41,705 bases of DNA from contig JANTHG010000004.1 of NCBI GenBank assembly GCA_024762535.1, forward strand, positions 1 to 41,705, read 5' to 3'. The DNA comes from Calditrichaceae bacterium. Its GTDB lineage: Bacteria > Calditrichota > Calditrichia > Calditrichales > Calditrichaceae. The position numbers and the translations under genes were made by a program. The notes under the pieces are model-generated. The model worked only from the letters and a program-made list of their open reading frames with translations, did no database searches and was not told where the DNA came from. Positions 23,440 to 31,743 of this stretch are shown here, in pieces. Every line of letters begins with the position of its first letter. Position 1 is the first letter of the stretch.

Positions 23440-24386
23440 GTCGTTTTTTAAACTTTTTATCAAAAAATTATAAACCGTTGTTGGCATCCTTTTTTCTTGC
23501 CTTACTATTGTGGGTAGCTGTGATCACAGATAAAAACTACTCAATGCGTTTAGAGGTCCCTTTTAAAATATCAGAATTAGCCAGGGGCTATGTTTTGGCC
23601 GAAAAAGTACCGGATCATGTTTTACTTGAAGTCAGTGGGAAAGGACGTGCCCTTTTTGGTTTAAATTTTTATCATCCTACTATAGATCTGGAACTCACAG
23701 ATGTTAAAAAGAGCGAAACGATTAAGCTGAAAGATTTTCAGCAACGATTTCATATTCCGAGAAATCTTGGAATTAAAATTGTGGATATTATTCGACCCGG
23801 TAAAATCGACTTAAAAGTAGATAAACTACTAACAATTAAACGAAAAATTAATTTACAAGCCACCATAAAACCTGCACCCGGATATGTTTTTAACAAAGTT
23901 GTGTTAAATCAGGATTCCACATTGGTAAGTGGACCAGCACAACTGGTTCGATCGATACATGTCATTAAGAGTGATACGGTTTCGAAGAGTCAAAAAAAAT
24001 ATCCTTTTAATATGAGTATAGATCTCGTGAATCCAAAACCTGGTATATTGAAACTAAATCCTTCAAAAATATCAGCACGGTTTATATTGGAACAATTAGT
24101 GGAACGAACGTTTTATAACATCCCTATTCAAATCCTTGGTGTGCCTACTGATTATCAGGGGGCGGCGGTACCTCCAACCGTTACTGTAAAGGTAAAGGGA
24201 AGCGAAAGTCTTATTTCAAACTTAACGCAGAATCAAATTACGGCACTTTTCGATTATCGAATCTGGTATAAGAGCGGTAAATTGATGTATTCTGCTCAGA
24301 TTGATGTACCAAATGGCGTAGAAGTAATAGATATAAGCCCCAAACAATTCCGTCTGCAATTAAAACGAAATGAGGATACAGAGTGA
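23436..24386 (+). CDS. YbbR/CdaR-like membrane-anchored protein
   Basis: This 316-residue protein has one N-terminal membrane helix (about 13-31, LLASFFLALLLWVAVI) followed by an extracytoplasmic part made of beta-rich YbbR-like repeats, with the recurring pattern of a valine-rich strand, a proline turn and a PS/PSKI-type ending. In Firmicutes the YbbR protein CdaR modulates the cyclic-di-AMP synthase, encoded next to it. Here no diadenylate cyclase gene is adjacent, so that role should not be assumed. It overlaps the upstream SAM enzyme (ATGA) and the downstream tsaD (GTGA), so the three are translationally coupled. Confidence 0.8.
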   Translation: MSRFLNFLSKNYKPLLASFFLALLLWVAVITDKNYSMRLEVPFKISELARGYVLAEKVPDHVLLEVSGKGRALFGLNFYHPTIDLELTDVKKSETIKLKDFQQRFHIPRNLGIKIVDIIRPGKIDLKVDKLLTIKRKINLQATIKPAPGYVFNKVVLNQDSTLVSGPAQLVRSIHVIKSDTVSKSQKKYPFNMSIDLVNPKPGILKLNPSKISARFILEQLVERTFYNIPIQILGVPTDYQGAAVPPTVTVKVKGSESLISNLTQNQITALFDYRIWYKSGKLMYSAQIDVPNGVEVIDISPKQFRLQLKRNEDTE

Positions 24387-25399
24387 TTGTATTAGGTGTA
24401 GAAACCTCTTGCGACGAAACATCAGCAGCCATTATCAAAGATAATACAGTGCTATCAAGCATTATATCGTCACAAGAAATCCATAGTCAGTTTGGTGGCG
24501 TTGTGCCGGAACTGGCCTCACGGGCACATATACGTTTGATTGTTCCGATTGTTGAAAAGGCTCTTAAAGAATCCGGTTTAGATCCAAATGATATAGACGG
24601 CCTGGCTGTTACCAAAGGCCCCGGCCTGGTTGGTGCTTTGCTGGTAGGGGTGAATTTTATTAAGGGCCTGAGCGTTTCCTGGCAGAAACCGTTTGTTGGA
24701 GTAAACCATATAGAAGGTCATATTTATGGTAATTTACTTTCGCAAAAATCAGAAATTCGGTTCCCAATTATTTTTCTAATCGTTTCAGGCGGACATACCC
24801 AAATTGTATTAATGAGAAATCATCTCCAATACGAAATTCTCGGAAAAACCAGGGATGATGCTGTTGGGGAAGCTTACGATAAGGGCGCCAAATTACTGGG
24901 TCTTGGCTATCCGGGAGGTCCTAAAATTGATATTTTGGCTAAACAAGGAAACCCTGATTTTGTTAAGTTCCCCCGGGCACTGATGAATAATGATGCGTTT
25001 GATTTTAGTTATAGTGGACTGAAAACAGCATTGCTGGTGTATTTAAGGGACTTACATGAAAAAGAAAAAGAAATCCATTTGGCAGACATATGTGCCTCAT
25101 ACCAAAAAGCAGCTGTAGAAGTTCTGGTTAAAAAAACCTTACTTGCTGCCCAAAAATTTGGAGCCAAAACAATTGGGATTGCCGGTGGTGTGGCAGCAAA
25201 TACATTGTTACGTGACTGGCTTAAAATAGAATGTGACCAGCGAAAGTATGAGCTGTATTTGCCGGATATTGTTTATTGCACTGATAATGCGGCCATGATT
25301 GCGCGTGCAGGGCTGGAACATCTTAAGCGAGGAAAACGAGATGAACAAACACTTAACGCATTTCCTTCTCTAATCCTTCAATCTTTCCCGAACCATTGA
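24383..25399 (+). CDS. tsaD: tRNA N6-threonylcarbamoyladenosine synthase subunit TsaD
   Basis: This 338-residue ASKHA-fold protein transfers the threonylcarbamoyl group to A37 of ANN-decoding tRNAs together with TsaB and TsaE. It starts at a GTG overlapping the preceding stop. The family signature is clear: VLGVETSCDETS at the start, the iron-binding histidines H109 and H113 in VNHIEGH, VSGGHTQ, and the C-terminal GGVAAN and CTDNAAMIA. It is of normal length and appears intact. The next gene starts in a TGATG overlap with its stop. Confidence 0.97.
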   Translation: MIVLGVETSCDETSAAIIKDNTVLSSIISSQEIHSQFGGVVPELASRAHIRLIVPIVEKALKESGLDPNDIDGLAVTKGPGLVGALLVGVNFIKGLSVSWQKPFVGVNHIEGHIYGNLLSQKSEIRFPIIFLIVSGGHTQIVLMRNHLQYEILGKTRDDAVGEAYDKGAKLLGLGYPGGPKIDILAKQGNPDFVKFPRALMNNDAFDFSYSGLKTALLVYLRDLHEKEKEIHLADICASYQKAAVEVLVKKTLLAAQKFGAKTIGIAGGVAANTLLRDWLKIECDQRKYELYLPDIVYCTDNAAMIARAGLEHLKRGKRDEQTLNAFPSLILQSFPNH

Positions 25400-27489
25400 T
25401 GATGTCTGTGCCAGAATTAATCCGAATAAATATACCTTTTATTATTTTAGTCCTATTGTTACTTGTTGCAGCAGGCCTAACATATTGGCAATACAAAAAT
25501 ACAGTCCCTCAACTAAATCGAATCAAAAAATATTTTTTAATGACTTTACGTTTTGGCGTCTGGTTTTTATTGCTTTTACTTATTTTAAAACCACAATTAA
25601 CGCTATCTTTTTTTAGAAGTGATCAGGTTAAAAATGCTTTGTTTGTAGATCAATCGCTTTCCATTAGCCAAAAAGGTAAAAAGATTCAAGAGGTACAAGC
25701 AGTTCGCGGTTTACAAAAAATGATTGAAATTCCTGTTAAAATGTTCGGTTTTAATAATCACGTTTGGGAAATAACTGCAGATAGTATCAAAAAAGGGCAG
25801 GGCCCAACAAATTTTTCAACCCTGTTTAAATATATCAATAATTCCCATTTTGATAATGTGGTAATCCTAAGTGATGGCTATATTACTGAAGGTCCAATTC
25901 CACAATATCTGGACAAGTCTCAAATCCGATTATTTACCGTGGGAGTTGGACAAAATACAAATCAACCTGATATTTATATTGATCAGATTCAAGCCCCTCC
26001 AACTACGTATGCAAATTCCAAACAAAATATTCTGATACGAGTCGGTAGTAAGCATTTAAGGCGCGATACAACGATCGCCATTCAATTGAGCAGCGGAGGG
26101 AACGTCCTGTTCAAAAGAAAGATTTATTTTAAACATGAGCAAAATACTTTTAAAGAATTAAATTTCCCGATTGTATCATCCGGGTTGGGCATAAAAAAAT
26201 ATTCAATTTCAATGGATACTCTTCAAAATGAACGGAATATAGAAAATAATAGTAGACAGTTTATTCAGCAGGTACTGAAAAAGAGATTATCCATTCAGAT
26301 TTTGGGAGGAAAAGTTGGTTTAGACGGGAAATTTTTGTATGAATTATTACATCAAAACCCGGATTTTGATGTAATTTATCATGTTGAATTACAGGAAGGT
26401 ACTTTTTTAACAGCTGAGAAAAAAACAATAAATTGGAATGCGGATGTTTTTATTTTAGTCAATTTCCCGGGCGCATTTACAACACAGCATACTATCCGAA
26501 AATTAGAAGCGTCCAAATCCGGGAAATTGGTTTTATTAGGTGCTAATACTCGTGTTGATTTATTGACCCAATTGCTTGGAAATGATTCATTTAAAAATAT
26601 TAAAATAAAAACCAAACCTACCACATATTCATCCTTTCAACTTTCTGAAAATTCTGTGTTGAGTGTATTTTCTAAAGCAGATTTAAACCAACGTTTTTGG
26701 ACCACATTACCGCCTGTAAATTCCTTTTACCAGTTACCGTCTTCTGTGACATCTCACATGAATAAATGGGTAATTAGTCAGGGTAAACCTTTAATTGGTT
26801 CATTTACAGAAAAAAGAAATAAATGGATATTAATGAATGGTTATGGATTTTGGCGGTGGCATTTTTGGCTTCAGGAAAATAATGAGCTTAACAACGGATA
26901 TCGTCTTTTATTAGAAAAATTTATGCGTTGGCTGGCTATACAAAAAAAAATAAAGAGAGTCGTTTTGGAAACAAATCAGCTCTTTGGAAGGGTTGGCCAA
27001 CCTTTACAATTAACAACATATTTATATGATAATGCTTTTAAACCGGTTACAAATGGAAATGTGCAGATTGAAATAGATAACGGATATAAAAAAATAATTT
27101 TGGATGCTTTTCCTGCTGACAGTTCGGGAACTTATTCCGCCACTTTTATTCCCGGTAAGCAGGGCCTGCATATTTTTAAAGCGATGGGGAAAATACAACA
27201 AAGGTTTGTTGGATCAGATGTTTTGAAAATGGAAGTACTTCCGGTAGAAAAAGAATGGCTTCATAACGGAGTTAACAAAACTTATTTGGAGCAAATTGCA
27301 AATGATAATCATGGCCTTTATGTCTCTGCAGGTGAAATAGATAGTTTAAGATCTTTGTTTACAGGTAAAGAAAAAATAAAAAAAGAAATACTTAGTGTGG
27401 AATTATGGCAAAAAACTGTAATTCTGGTCCTGATATTAGTTTTGATTGGACTTGAGTGGATTGTTCGTAAACGATTCGGCTTGGTTTAG
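25399..27489 (+). CDS. Membrane-anchored VWA-domain protein
   Basis: From the ATG at 25399 the protein has 696 residues. Two membrane helices open it (about 12-30 and 48-66) and one closes it (about 672-690). Residues about 80-190 form a von Willebrand A-type domain with an intact metal site: DQSLS (DxSxS), a threonine in TNFSTLF, and VILSDGY. The remaining extracytoplasmic part has beta-sandwich segments and a class-I-glutamine-amidotransferase-like stretch (LSIQILGGK to LVLLGAN). This layout is common for envelope proteins of FCB bacteria next to BatA/AAA modules, but no MoxR-type ATPase gene is here. It is coupled to tsaD by a TGATG overlap. Function unknown; possibly envelope assembly or stress. 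Confidence 0.8.
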   Translation: MMSVPELIRINIPFIILVLLLLVAAGLTYWQYKNTVPQLNRIKKYFLMTLRFGVWFLLLLLILKPQLTLSFFRSDQVKNALFVDQSLSISQKGKKIQEVQAVRGLQKMIEIPVKMFGFNNHVWEITADSIKKGQGPTNFSTLFKYINNSHFDNVVILSDGYITEGPIPQYLDKSQIRLFTVGVGQNTNQPDIYIDQIQAPPTTYANSKQNILIRVGSKHLRRDTTIAIQLSSGGNVLFKRKIYFKHEQNTFKELNFPIVSSGLGIKKYSISMDTLQNERNIENNSRQFIQQVLKKRLSIQILGGKVGLDGKFLYELLHQNPDFDVIYHVELQEGTFLTAEKKTINWNADVFILVNFPGAFTTQHTIRKLEASKSGKLVLLGANTRVDLLTQLLGNDSFKNIKIKTKPTTYSSFQLSENSVLSVFSKADLNQRFWTTLPPVNSFYQLPSSVTSHMNKWVISQGKPLIGSFTEKRNKWILMNGYGFWRWHFWLQENNELNNGYRLLLEKFMRWLAIQKKIKRVVLETNQLFGRVGQPLQLTTYLYDNAFKPVTNGNVQIEIDNGYKKIILDAFPADSSGTYSATFIPGKQGLHIFKAMGKIQQRFVGSDVLKMEVLPVEKEWLHNGVNKTYLEQIANDNHGLYVSAGEIDSLRSLFTGKEKIKKEILSVELWQKTVILVLILVLIGLEWIVRKRFGLV

Positions 27490-27551
27490 CCGCTTAAGTT
27501 GTATTCTTTTCTGTCGATTATAAAAGAAACAACTTTTCGAAGAGGTCTGCC

Positions 27552-27902
27552 ATGTATGCGGAAACACCACTAATACCACAAAATAATAAAAGCTACAGCT
27601 TACTTCAGGAACGTCGTATTAAAGACTTCAATTTACTTAAAGATCGTGGTCAATTAGAAAGCGAATTAAACGGTCTGGCATTTCGAGGATTTGATTTACG
27701 CGGATTAGATGCCAGTGGACTCGATTTGTCTAATTGTAAATTTAAACAAGCTGATCTGAGAGGCATCAATTTTAGCAATACAAATTTGCATGGTGCCAGT
27801 CTGTATGGTGCAAAGATATCCGGTTGTTTATTTCCTAAAGAACTTAGTGCACCAGAAATCTTAATGTCAGTTACCCACGGAACCCGCCTGCGCTATTCTT
27901 AA
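27552..27902 (+). CDS. Short pentapeptide-repeat protein
   Basis: This 116-residue protein has a GAGG six bases before the ATG. After a charged N-terminal half comes a run of A(D/N)LXX-type pentapeptide repeats (about 50-95, for example FDLRGLDASGLDLSNCKF and ADLRGINFSNTNLHGASL), which fold as a right-handed beta-helix. About nine turns are visible, fewer than in gyrase-protecting Qnr/MfpA proteins, so no such function is claimed. It lies 62 bases after the VWA gene and may be the last gene of that operon. No signal peptide. Confidence 0.8.
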   Translation: MYAETPLIPQNNKSYSLLQERRIKDFNLLKDRGQLESELNGLAFRGFDLRGLDASGLDLSNCKFKQADLRGINFSNTNLHGASLYGAKISGCLFPKELSAPEILMSVTHGTRLRYS

Positions 27903-27924
27903 TTTGAAAAAATATTTTTTTCTA

Positions 27925-27969
27925 TTGACTTTAAATTGCCAGTTAGTATATTGTTGCCAATACAGTAAC
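27925..27969 (+). promoter_or_regulatory. Promoter with overlapping operator dyad for the Rrf2/ALDH genes
   Basis: TTGACT (27925-27930), a 16-base spacer and TATATT (27947-27952) form a good sigma-70-type promoter. An inverted repeat overlaps the -10 box and start site: GTTAGTATATTG (27942-27953) and CAATACAGTAAC (27958-27969), pairing at 10 of 12 positions around TTGC. This is the classic place for a repressor, most simply autorepression by the Rrf2 protein encoded 14 bases downstream. Confidence 0.65.
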
Positions 27970-27982
27970 AAATAGAGCAATT

Positions 27983-28402
27983 ATGTCCGCTTCAACCAAA
28001 TTATCCACATCTGTCAAGGCCCTTAGCCTGTTGGCTACGCATTCCGAACAAGCGCTCAACAGCGCTGCTATTGCGGCACAAATTGGAGGAAATGCTTCCA
28101 AGTTGCGTCGTTTACTTTCTCTGCTTTCCAAACAAAATATTGTTGCAGCGCGCAAAGGCAAAGAGGGAGGATTTGTCTTACAAAAAAAACCGGATACAAT
28201 TACTTTACAGGATATTTATTGTGCTATTGAGGACCAAAAAGCATTCCATCTGGATGTTCATACCGGTTCTGCTGAAGATGAACAGCAAAATATACGAACC
28301 AATAATTTTTTCATCGATCTGTTTTCTGAGATTCAGGTGGAAATCGAGACTAAAATGAAAGAAATTACGCTGCAGGATATTATTGAAAAAACCAAATCAT
28401 AA
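27983..28402 (+). CDS. Rrf2-family transcriptional regulator
   Basis: This 139-residue protein has the Rrf2 winged helix-turn-helix at residues about 5-70 (VKALSLLATHSE, SAAIAAQIGGNASKLRRLLSLLSKQNIV, RKGKEGGFVLQK), followed by the long dimerisation helix. It has a single cysteine, so it cannot bind the three-cysteine Fe-S cluster of IscR or NsrR; it belongs with the cluster-free (YwnA-like) branch. The aldehyde dehydrogenase gene follows after 20 bases, almost certainly in one transcript. The regulator probably senses a metabolite or reactive aldehyde linked to that enzyme, which is an inference. Confidence 0.9.
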   Translation: MSASTKLSTSVKALSLLATHSEQALNSAAIAAQIGGNASKLRRLLSLLSKQNIVAARKGKEGGFVLQKKPDTITLQDIYCAIEDQKAFHLDVHTGSAEDEQQNIRTNNFFIDLFSEIQVEIETKMKEITLQDIIEKTKS

Positions 28403-28422
28403 ATTAAAGAAAGGATTACCCT

Positions 28423-29964
28423 ATGTTTGATTCAAAAAACCTGGAAATTCTGGGTATTAAGTCAACCAACTTTGGCTCCTCTACCGGACTGGAGTGGGGA
28501 AGCACAACAACAGAAGGTGAACTGAAAATTTCTTCTCCGGCAGATGGTAAAGCCATTGCCTCTGTGTATCAGGCTTCGGAAGAAGACTATGAACACATCG
28601 TGGCCAAAGCTCAGGAAGCCTTCAAATACTGGCGAACCGTTCCGGCTCCCAAACGTGGTGAAATTGTGCGTCAAATCGGTTTAAAACTGCGCGAATTCAA
28701 AGATCCTCTGGGCCGTCTTGTTTCGTATGAGATGGGTAAATCCCTGCAGGAAGGCTGGGGCGAAGTGCAGGAAATGATTGATATTTGCGATTTCGCTGTT
28801 GGTCAATCCCGTCAGCTTTATGGATTTACCATGCATTCGGAACGTGCTTCGCACCGTATGTACGACCAGTATCATCCGTTGGGCCCGGTTGTAACTATCT
28901 CGGCCTTTAACTTTCCGGTAGCGGTTTGGGCCTGGAATGCCATGATTGCCGCTGTTGCCGGTGATGTAAACATCTGGAAACCGGCTTCTAAAGTACCGTT
29001 GACAGCTATTGCGGTTCAAAATATTTTAAGTGCGGTCTTAAAAGAAAACAATATCCCGGAAGGTGTTTTTAACCTGATTGTCGGTAAAGGATCCACCGTA
29101 GGCGAGCGCATTTTAAATGACAAACGCATTCCGCTGGTTTCCTTGACCGGTTCCACCCGGGTTGGACGTCACGCCGGTGAAGTGATTGCCCGCCGTTTGG
29201 GTAAATACATCCTGGAACTGGGTGGTAACAATGCCATTATCTTAACCCCGGATTCCAATTTAAAGATGGCCTTACCCGGCATCGTATTTGGCGCTGTAGG
29301 CACAGCCGGACAACGTTGTACCACTACCCGTCGTCTGATTATTCATGAATCCATCTACGATCAGGTGAAAGATATTCTCGTAAAAGCTTACAAAGGTATC
29401 CGTATCGGCAATCCGCTTGATGAAAAGAACCATATGGGTCCGCTGATTGATACCGGCGCGGTTCAGATGTATGTAAACGCCATTAAAAAGGCTAAAGACG
29501 AAGGCGGTAAAGTGATTTACGGCGGTAACGTACTTTCCGGAGAAGGATATGAATCCGGTTGCTATGTGGAACCCTGTATTGTGGAAGCGGAAAATCATTA
29601 TGAAATCGTTCAGGAAGAAACTTTTGCTCCTATTTTGTACCTGATTAAATACAGCGGTACGGTAGAAAATGCTATTGAAATTCACAATGATGTGGTTCAG
29701 GGTTTGTCATCAGCCATTTTCACCAACAATCTGCAGGAAGCGGAAACCTTCCTTTCACACTGGGGATCTGATTGCGGGATTGCGAATGTAAATATTGGTA
29801 CATCCGGTGCGGAAATCGGTGGCGCGTTTGGTGGTGAAAAAGAAACAGGTGGTGGCCGCGAATCCGGTTCCGACGCCTGGAAAGCGTATATGCGCCGGCA
29901 GACGAATACCATCAACTATGGTACGGATCTGCCATTGGCACAGGGAATTAAATTCGATATTTAA
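28423..29964 (+). CDS. ALDH7-like aldehyde dehydrogenase (aminoadipate-semialdehyde type)
   Basis: This 513-residue NAD-dependent aldehyde dehydrogenase best fits the ALDH7 (antiquitin-like) branch, which oxidises L-2-aminoadipate 6-semialdehyde in lysine breakdown and other aldehydes. The catalytic cysteine is C299 in GQRCTTTRR and the general base E265 in ELGGNNA. Branch-like features are the opening [24 protein letters not shown], and the ending [25 protein letters not shown]. The length is normal and AAAGGA precedes the ATG. It follows the Rrf2 gene and ends in a strong terminator, so the pair is a self-contained unit. The substrate is inferred from family membership; no other lysine-catabolism gene is nearby. 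Confidence 0.92.
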   Translation: MFDSKNLEILGIKSTNFGSSTGLEWGSTTTEGELKISSPADGKAIASVYQASEEDYEHIVAKAQEAFKYWRTVPAPKRGEIVRQIGLKLREFKDPLGRLVSYEMGKSLQEGWGEVQEMIDICDFAVGQSRQLYGFTMHSERASHRMYDQYHPLGPVVTISAFNFPVAVWAWNAMIAAVAGDVNIWKPASKVPLTAIAVQNILSAVLKENNIPEGVFNLIVGKGSTVGERILNDKRIPLVSLTGSTRVGRHAGEVIARRLGKYILELGGNNAIILTPDSNLKMALPGIVFGAVGTAGQRCTTTRRLIIHESIYDQVKDILVKAYKGIRIGNPLDEKNHMGPLIDTGAVQMYVNAIKKAKDEGGKVIYGGNVLSGEGYESGCYVEPCIVEAENHYEIVQEETFAPILYLIKYSGTVENAIEIHNDVVQGLSSAIFTNNLQEAETFLSHWGSDCGIANVNIGTSGAEIGGAFGGEKETGGGRESGSDAWKAYMRRQTNTINYGTDLPLAQGIKFDI

Positions 29965-29984
29965 TTCGTTGTAACACAAATACA

Positions 29985-30020
29985 AAGTTCCGCACTGCTT
30001 TCGGTGCGGAACTTTTTTTT
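29985..30020 (+). terminator. Rho-independent terminator after the ALDH gene
   Basis: AAGTTCCGCAC and GTGCGGAACTT form an 11-bp perfect stem with an 8-base loop, continuing into eight T (30013-30020). It closes the Rrf2/ALDH unit. Confidence 0.92.
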
Positions 30021-30060
30021 ATTAAAATTTGAGCATTACTGCTTCCGGAGAATGCCCTAT

Positions 30061-31386
30061 ATGAGCGAGCAGCCAATACTGACCTACAAAAAGATATTCC
30101 GATTCTGGATTCCGCTCTCTGCTACCTGGCTGATGATGTCTGTGGAAGGCCCGCTTATTGCCGCCATTATTGCCAGAATGGATCAACCTAAAATAAATCT
30201 GGCAGCCTATGGGGTAGCCTTTGCTTTCGCGCTCATCATTGAATCTCCTGTGATCATGATGCTCAGTGCTTCCACAGCGCTGGTAAGGGATTCTCAATCC
30301 TTTTACAAATTACGCCGTTTTACCTTTTTGCTCAATGTGGGCATCACCATTTTCATGTTGCTGCTGCTGTATCCACCCTTGTTCCATTTAATCCTGAACC
30401 GGGAAATGGCGTTACCGCTTTCCGTTACCCGGTTGGTACACCCCTCTTTATTGATTTTACTTGTCTGGCCCGCGGCCATTGGCTACCGCCGTTTCTATCA
30501 GGGCATCTTAATCCGTTACGGTTTTACACGGCGTGTAGCGTATGGAACCATTGTACGCTTAAGTTTTATGAGTATGACCGTTTTTCTTCTTTATTTTGAA
30601 AAATGGGTGCCTGGCGCAGTGGTCGGGGCCAGCGCTCTGTCCATAGGTGTGTTGGCGGAAGCGGTTGCTAGTCGTCTGATGGTAAAACCGGCTTTGCCCA
30701 TTGTACATAATCAACCTGTTCAAACCCAACCCATTTCCCATCGCAGTATTACAAAATTCTATTATCCCTTGGCTCTTACATCGATTCTTGGGTTGGTAAT
30801 CCAGCCGGCATTAACTTTTTTTATGGGACAGGCAGCATTTGCTTTGGAATCTTTAGCTGTCTGGCCGGTGGTTAATTCATTTGTATTTATTTTTCGCTCT
30901 TTTGGGTTATCCTTTCAGGAAGTTGCCATATCTTTATTCGGAAATGAAGATCAGTATTACCGGATGATCCGACGTTTTGCCAGAGTCCTGGCAGTAACTG
31001 TAAGCGGCATCCTGATGATAATATCGTTTAGTCCGTTACTCATGTTTTGGCTCACCTCTGTAGGGGGATTGCATCCCGACCTGGCCCAATTTGCCCGGGT
31101 TCCCATCCAGATTTTATCATTGATGCCGGCGCTTTCTGTTATGTTATCGTTTCAGCGGGCTGTATTGGTGCATCATCAGCAAACCAGCCCCATTACAACA
31201 GCCACAGCCATCGAAGTAACTCTTATTGTGTTGCTGATGGCCCTGTTGATTTACAGCTATTCCTGGAGCGGAGCGGCTGCGGCGGCTCTGGCTCTGTTAA
31301 TAGGCCGGTTCGGATCTAATGGATATTTATGGACAACAATTATTAAAGCCCGCGCCAAGTTTGACGAAAGTTACTTAAAACACTAA
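30061..31386 (+). CDS. MATE/MOP-superfamily transporter, possibly ANKH-like
   Basis: From the ATG at 30061 (GGAG ten bases upstream) the protein has 441 residues and about twelve membrane helices in two similar halves, the layout of the MOP flippase/MATE superfamily. The frame continues upstream through the terminator hairpin and was rejected there. Typical segments are FWIPLSATWLMMSVEGPL near the start, a matching FYYPLALTSILG at the second half, and VPIQILSLMPALSVMLSFQRAVLV near the end. The last resembles the vertebrate ankylosis protein ANKH family in general pattern. Sequence memory suggests this resemblance but I cannot verify it. Substrate unknown. It leads an operon with a STAS protein and a GH13 enzyme. 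Confidence 0.75.
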   Translation: MSEQPILTYKKIFRFWIPLSATWLMMSVEGPLIAAIIARMDQPKINLAAYGVAFAFALIIESPVIMMLSASTALVRDSQSFYKLRRFTFLLNVGITIFMLLLLYPPLFHLILNREMALPLSVTRLVHPSLLILLVWPAAIGYRRFYQGILIRYGFTRRVAYGTIVRLSFMSMTVFLLYFEKWVPGAVVGASALSIGVLAEAVASRLMVKPALPIVHNQPVQTQPISHRSITKFYYPLALTSILGLVIQPALTFFMGQAAFALESLAVWPVVNSFVFIFRSFGLSFQEVAISLFGNEDQYYRMIRRFARVLAVTVSGILMIISFSPLLMFWLTSVGGLHPDLAQFARVPIQILSLMPALSVMLSFQRAVLVHHQQTSPITTATAIEVTLIVLLMALLIYSYSWSGAAAAALALLIGRFGSNGYLWTTIIKARAKFDESYLKH

Positions 31387-31399
31387 CATGGAGCTAGCA

Positions 31400-31741
31400 A
31401 TGAATTTTGAAATTCAGGAATTGGAAAACAATGTGATTGTTTTTGGAACACCGGATCGACTGACCATGGACGTATCGGATGAATTGAAAAAATTGTTTAA
31501 AGAACATGTGGAAGCAGGTCATATTAAAATTGTAGTGGACCTGCACAAAACGAACTACATGGATTCCAGTGGTTTGGGTGCCATTGTTTCCAAAATTGCT
31601 GCTACCCGCTCTCAAAATGGTGATATCCGGCTGGCAAGTCCCCGCCCAACCGTATCCAATTTACTGGAACTCACGCATATAGATCAGATTGTGCAAATCT
31701 TTGACTCTGTAGATCAGGCTGTTAAAAGTTACGGAACCTAA
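31400..31741 (+). CDS. STAS-domain anti-anti-sigma factor
   Basis: This 113-residue protein is a single STAS domain like SpoIIAA/RsbV, which releases a sigma factor by binding its anti-sigma kinase when unphosphorylated. The phosphorylatable serine lies in the signature MDSSGLGA (S56/S57). I chose the ATG at 31400 because GGAG lies 6 bases before it; an ATG at 31388 has none. No anti-sigma kinase or PP2C phosphatase gene is in the window, so the partner is elsewhere. It sits 13 bases after the transporter gene and 2 bases before the GH13 gene, so it is co-transcribed with both. Confidence 0.9.
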   Translation: MNFEIQELENNVIVFGTPDRLTMDVSDELKKLFKEHVEAGHIKIVVDLHKTNYMDSSGLGAIVSKIAATRSQNGDIRLASPRPTVSNLLELTHIDQIVQIFDSVDQAVKSYGT

Positions 31742-31743
31742 GC

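Noticed and set aside
30004-30060. Upstream extension of the transporter gene
   Set aside because: This segment runs through the terminator hairpin of the ALDH unit; GGAG and the ATG at 30061 give a better start.
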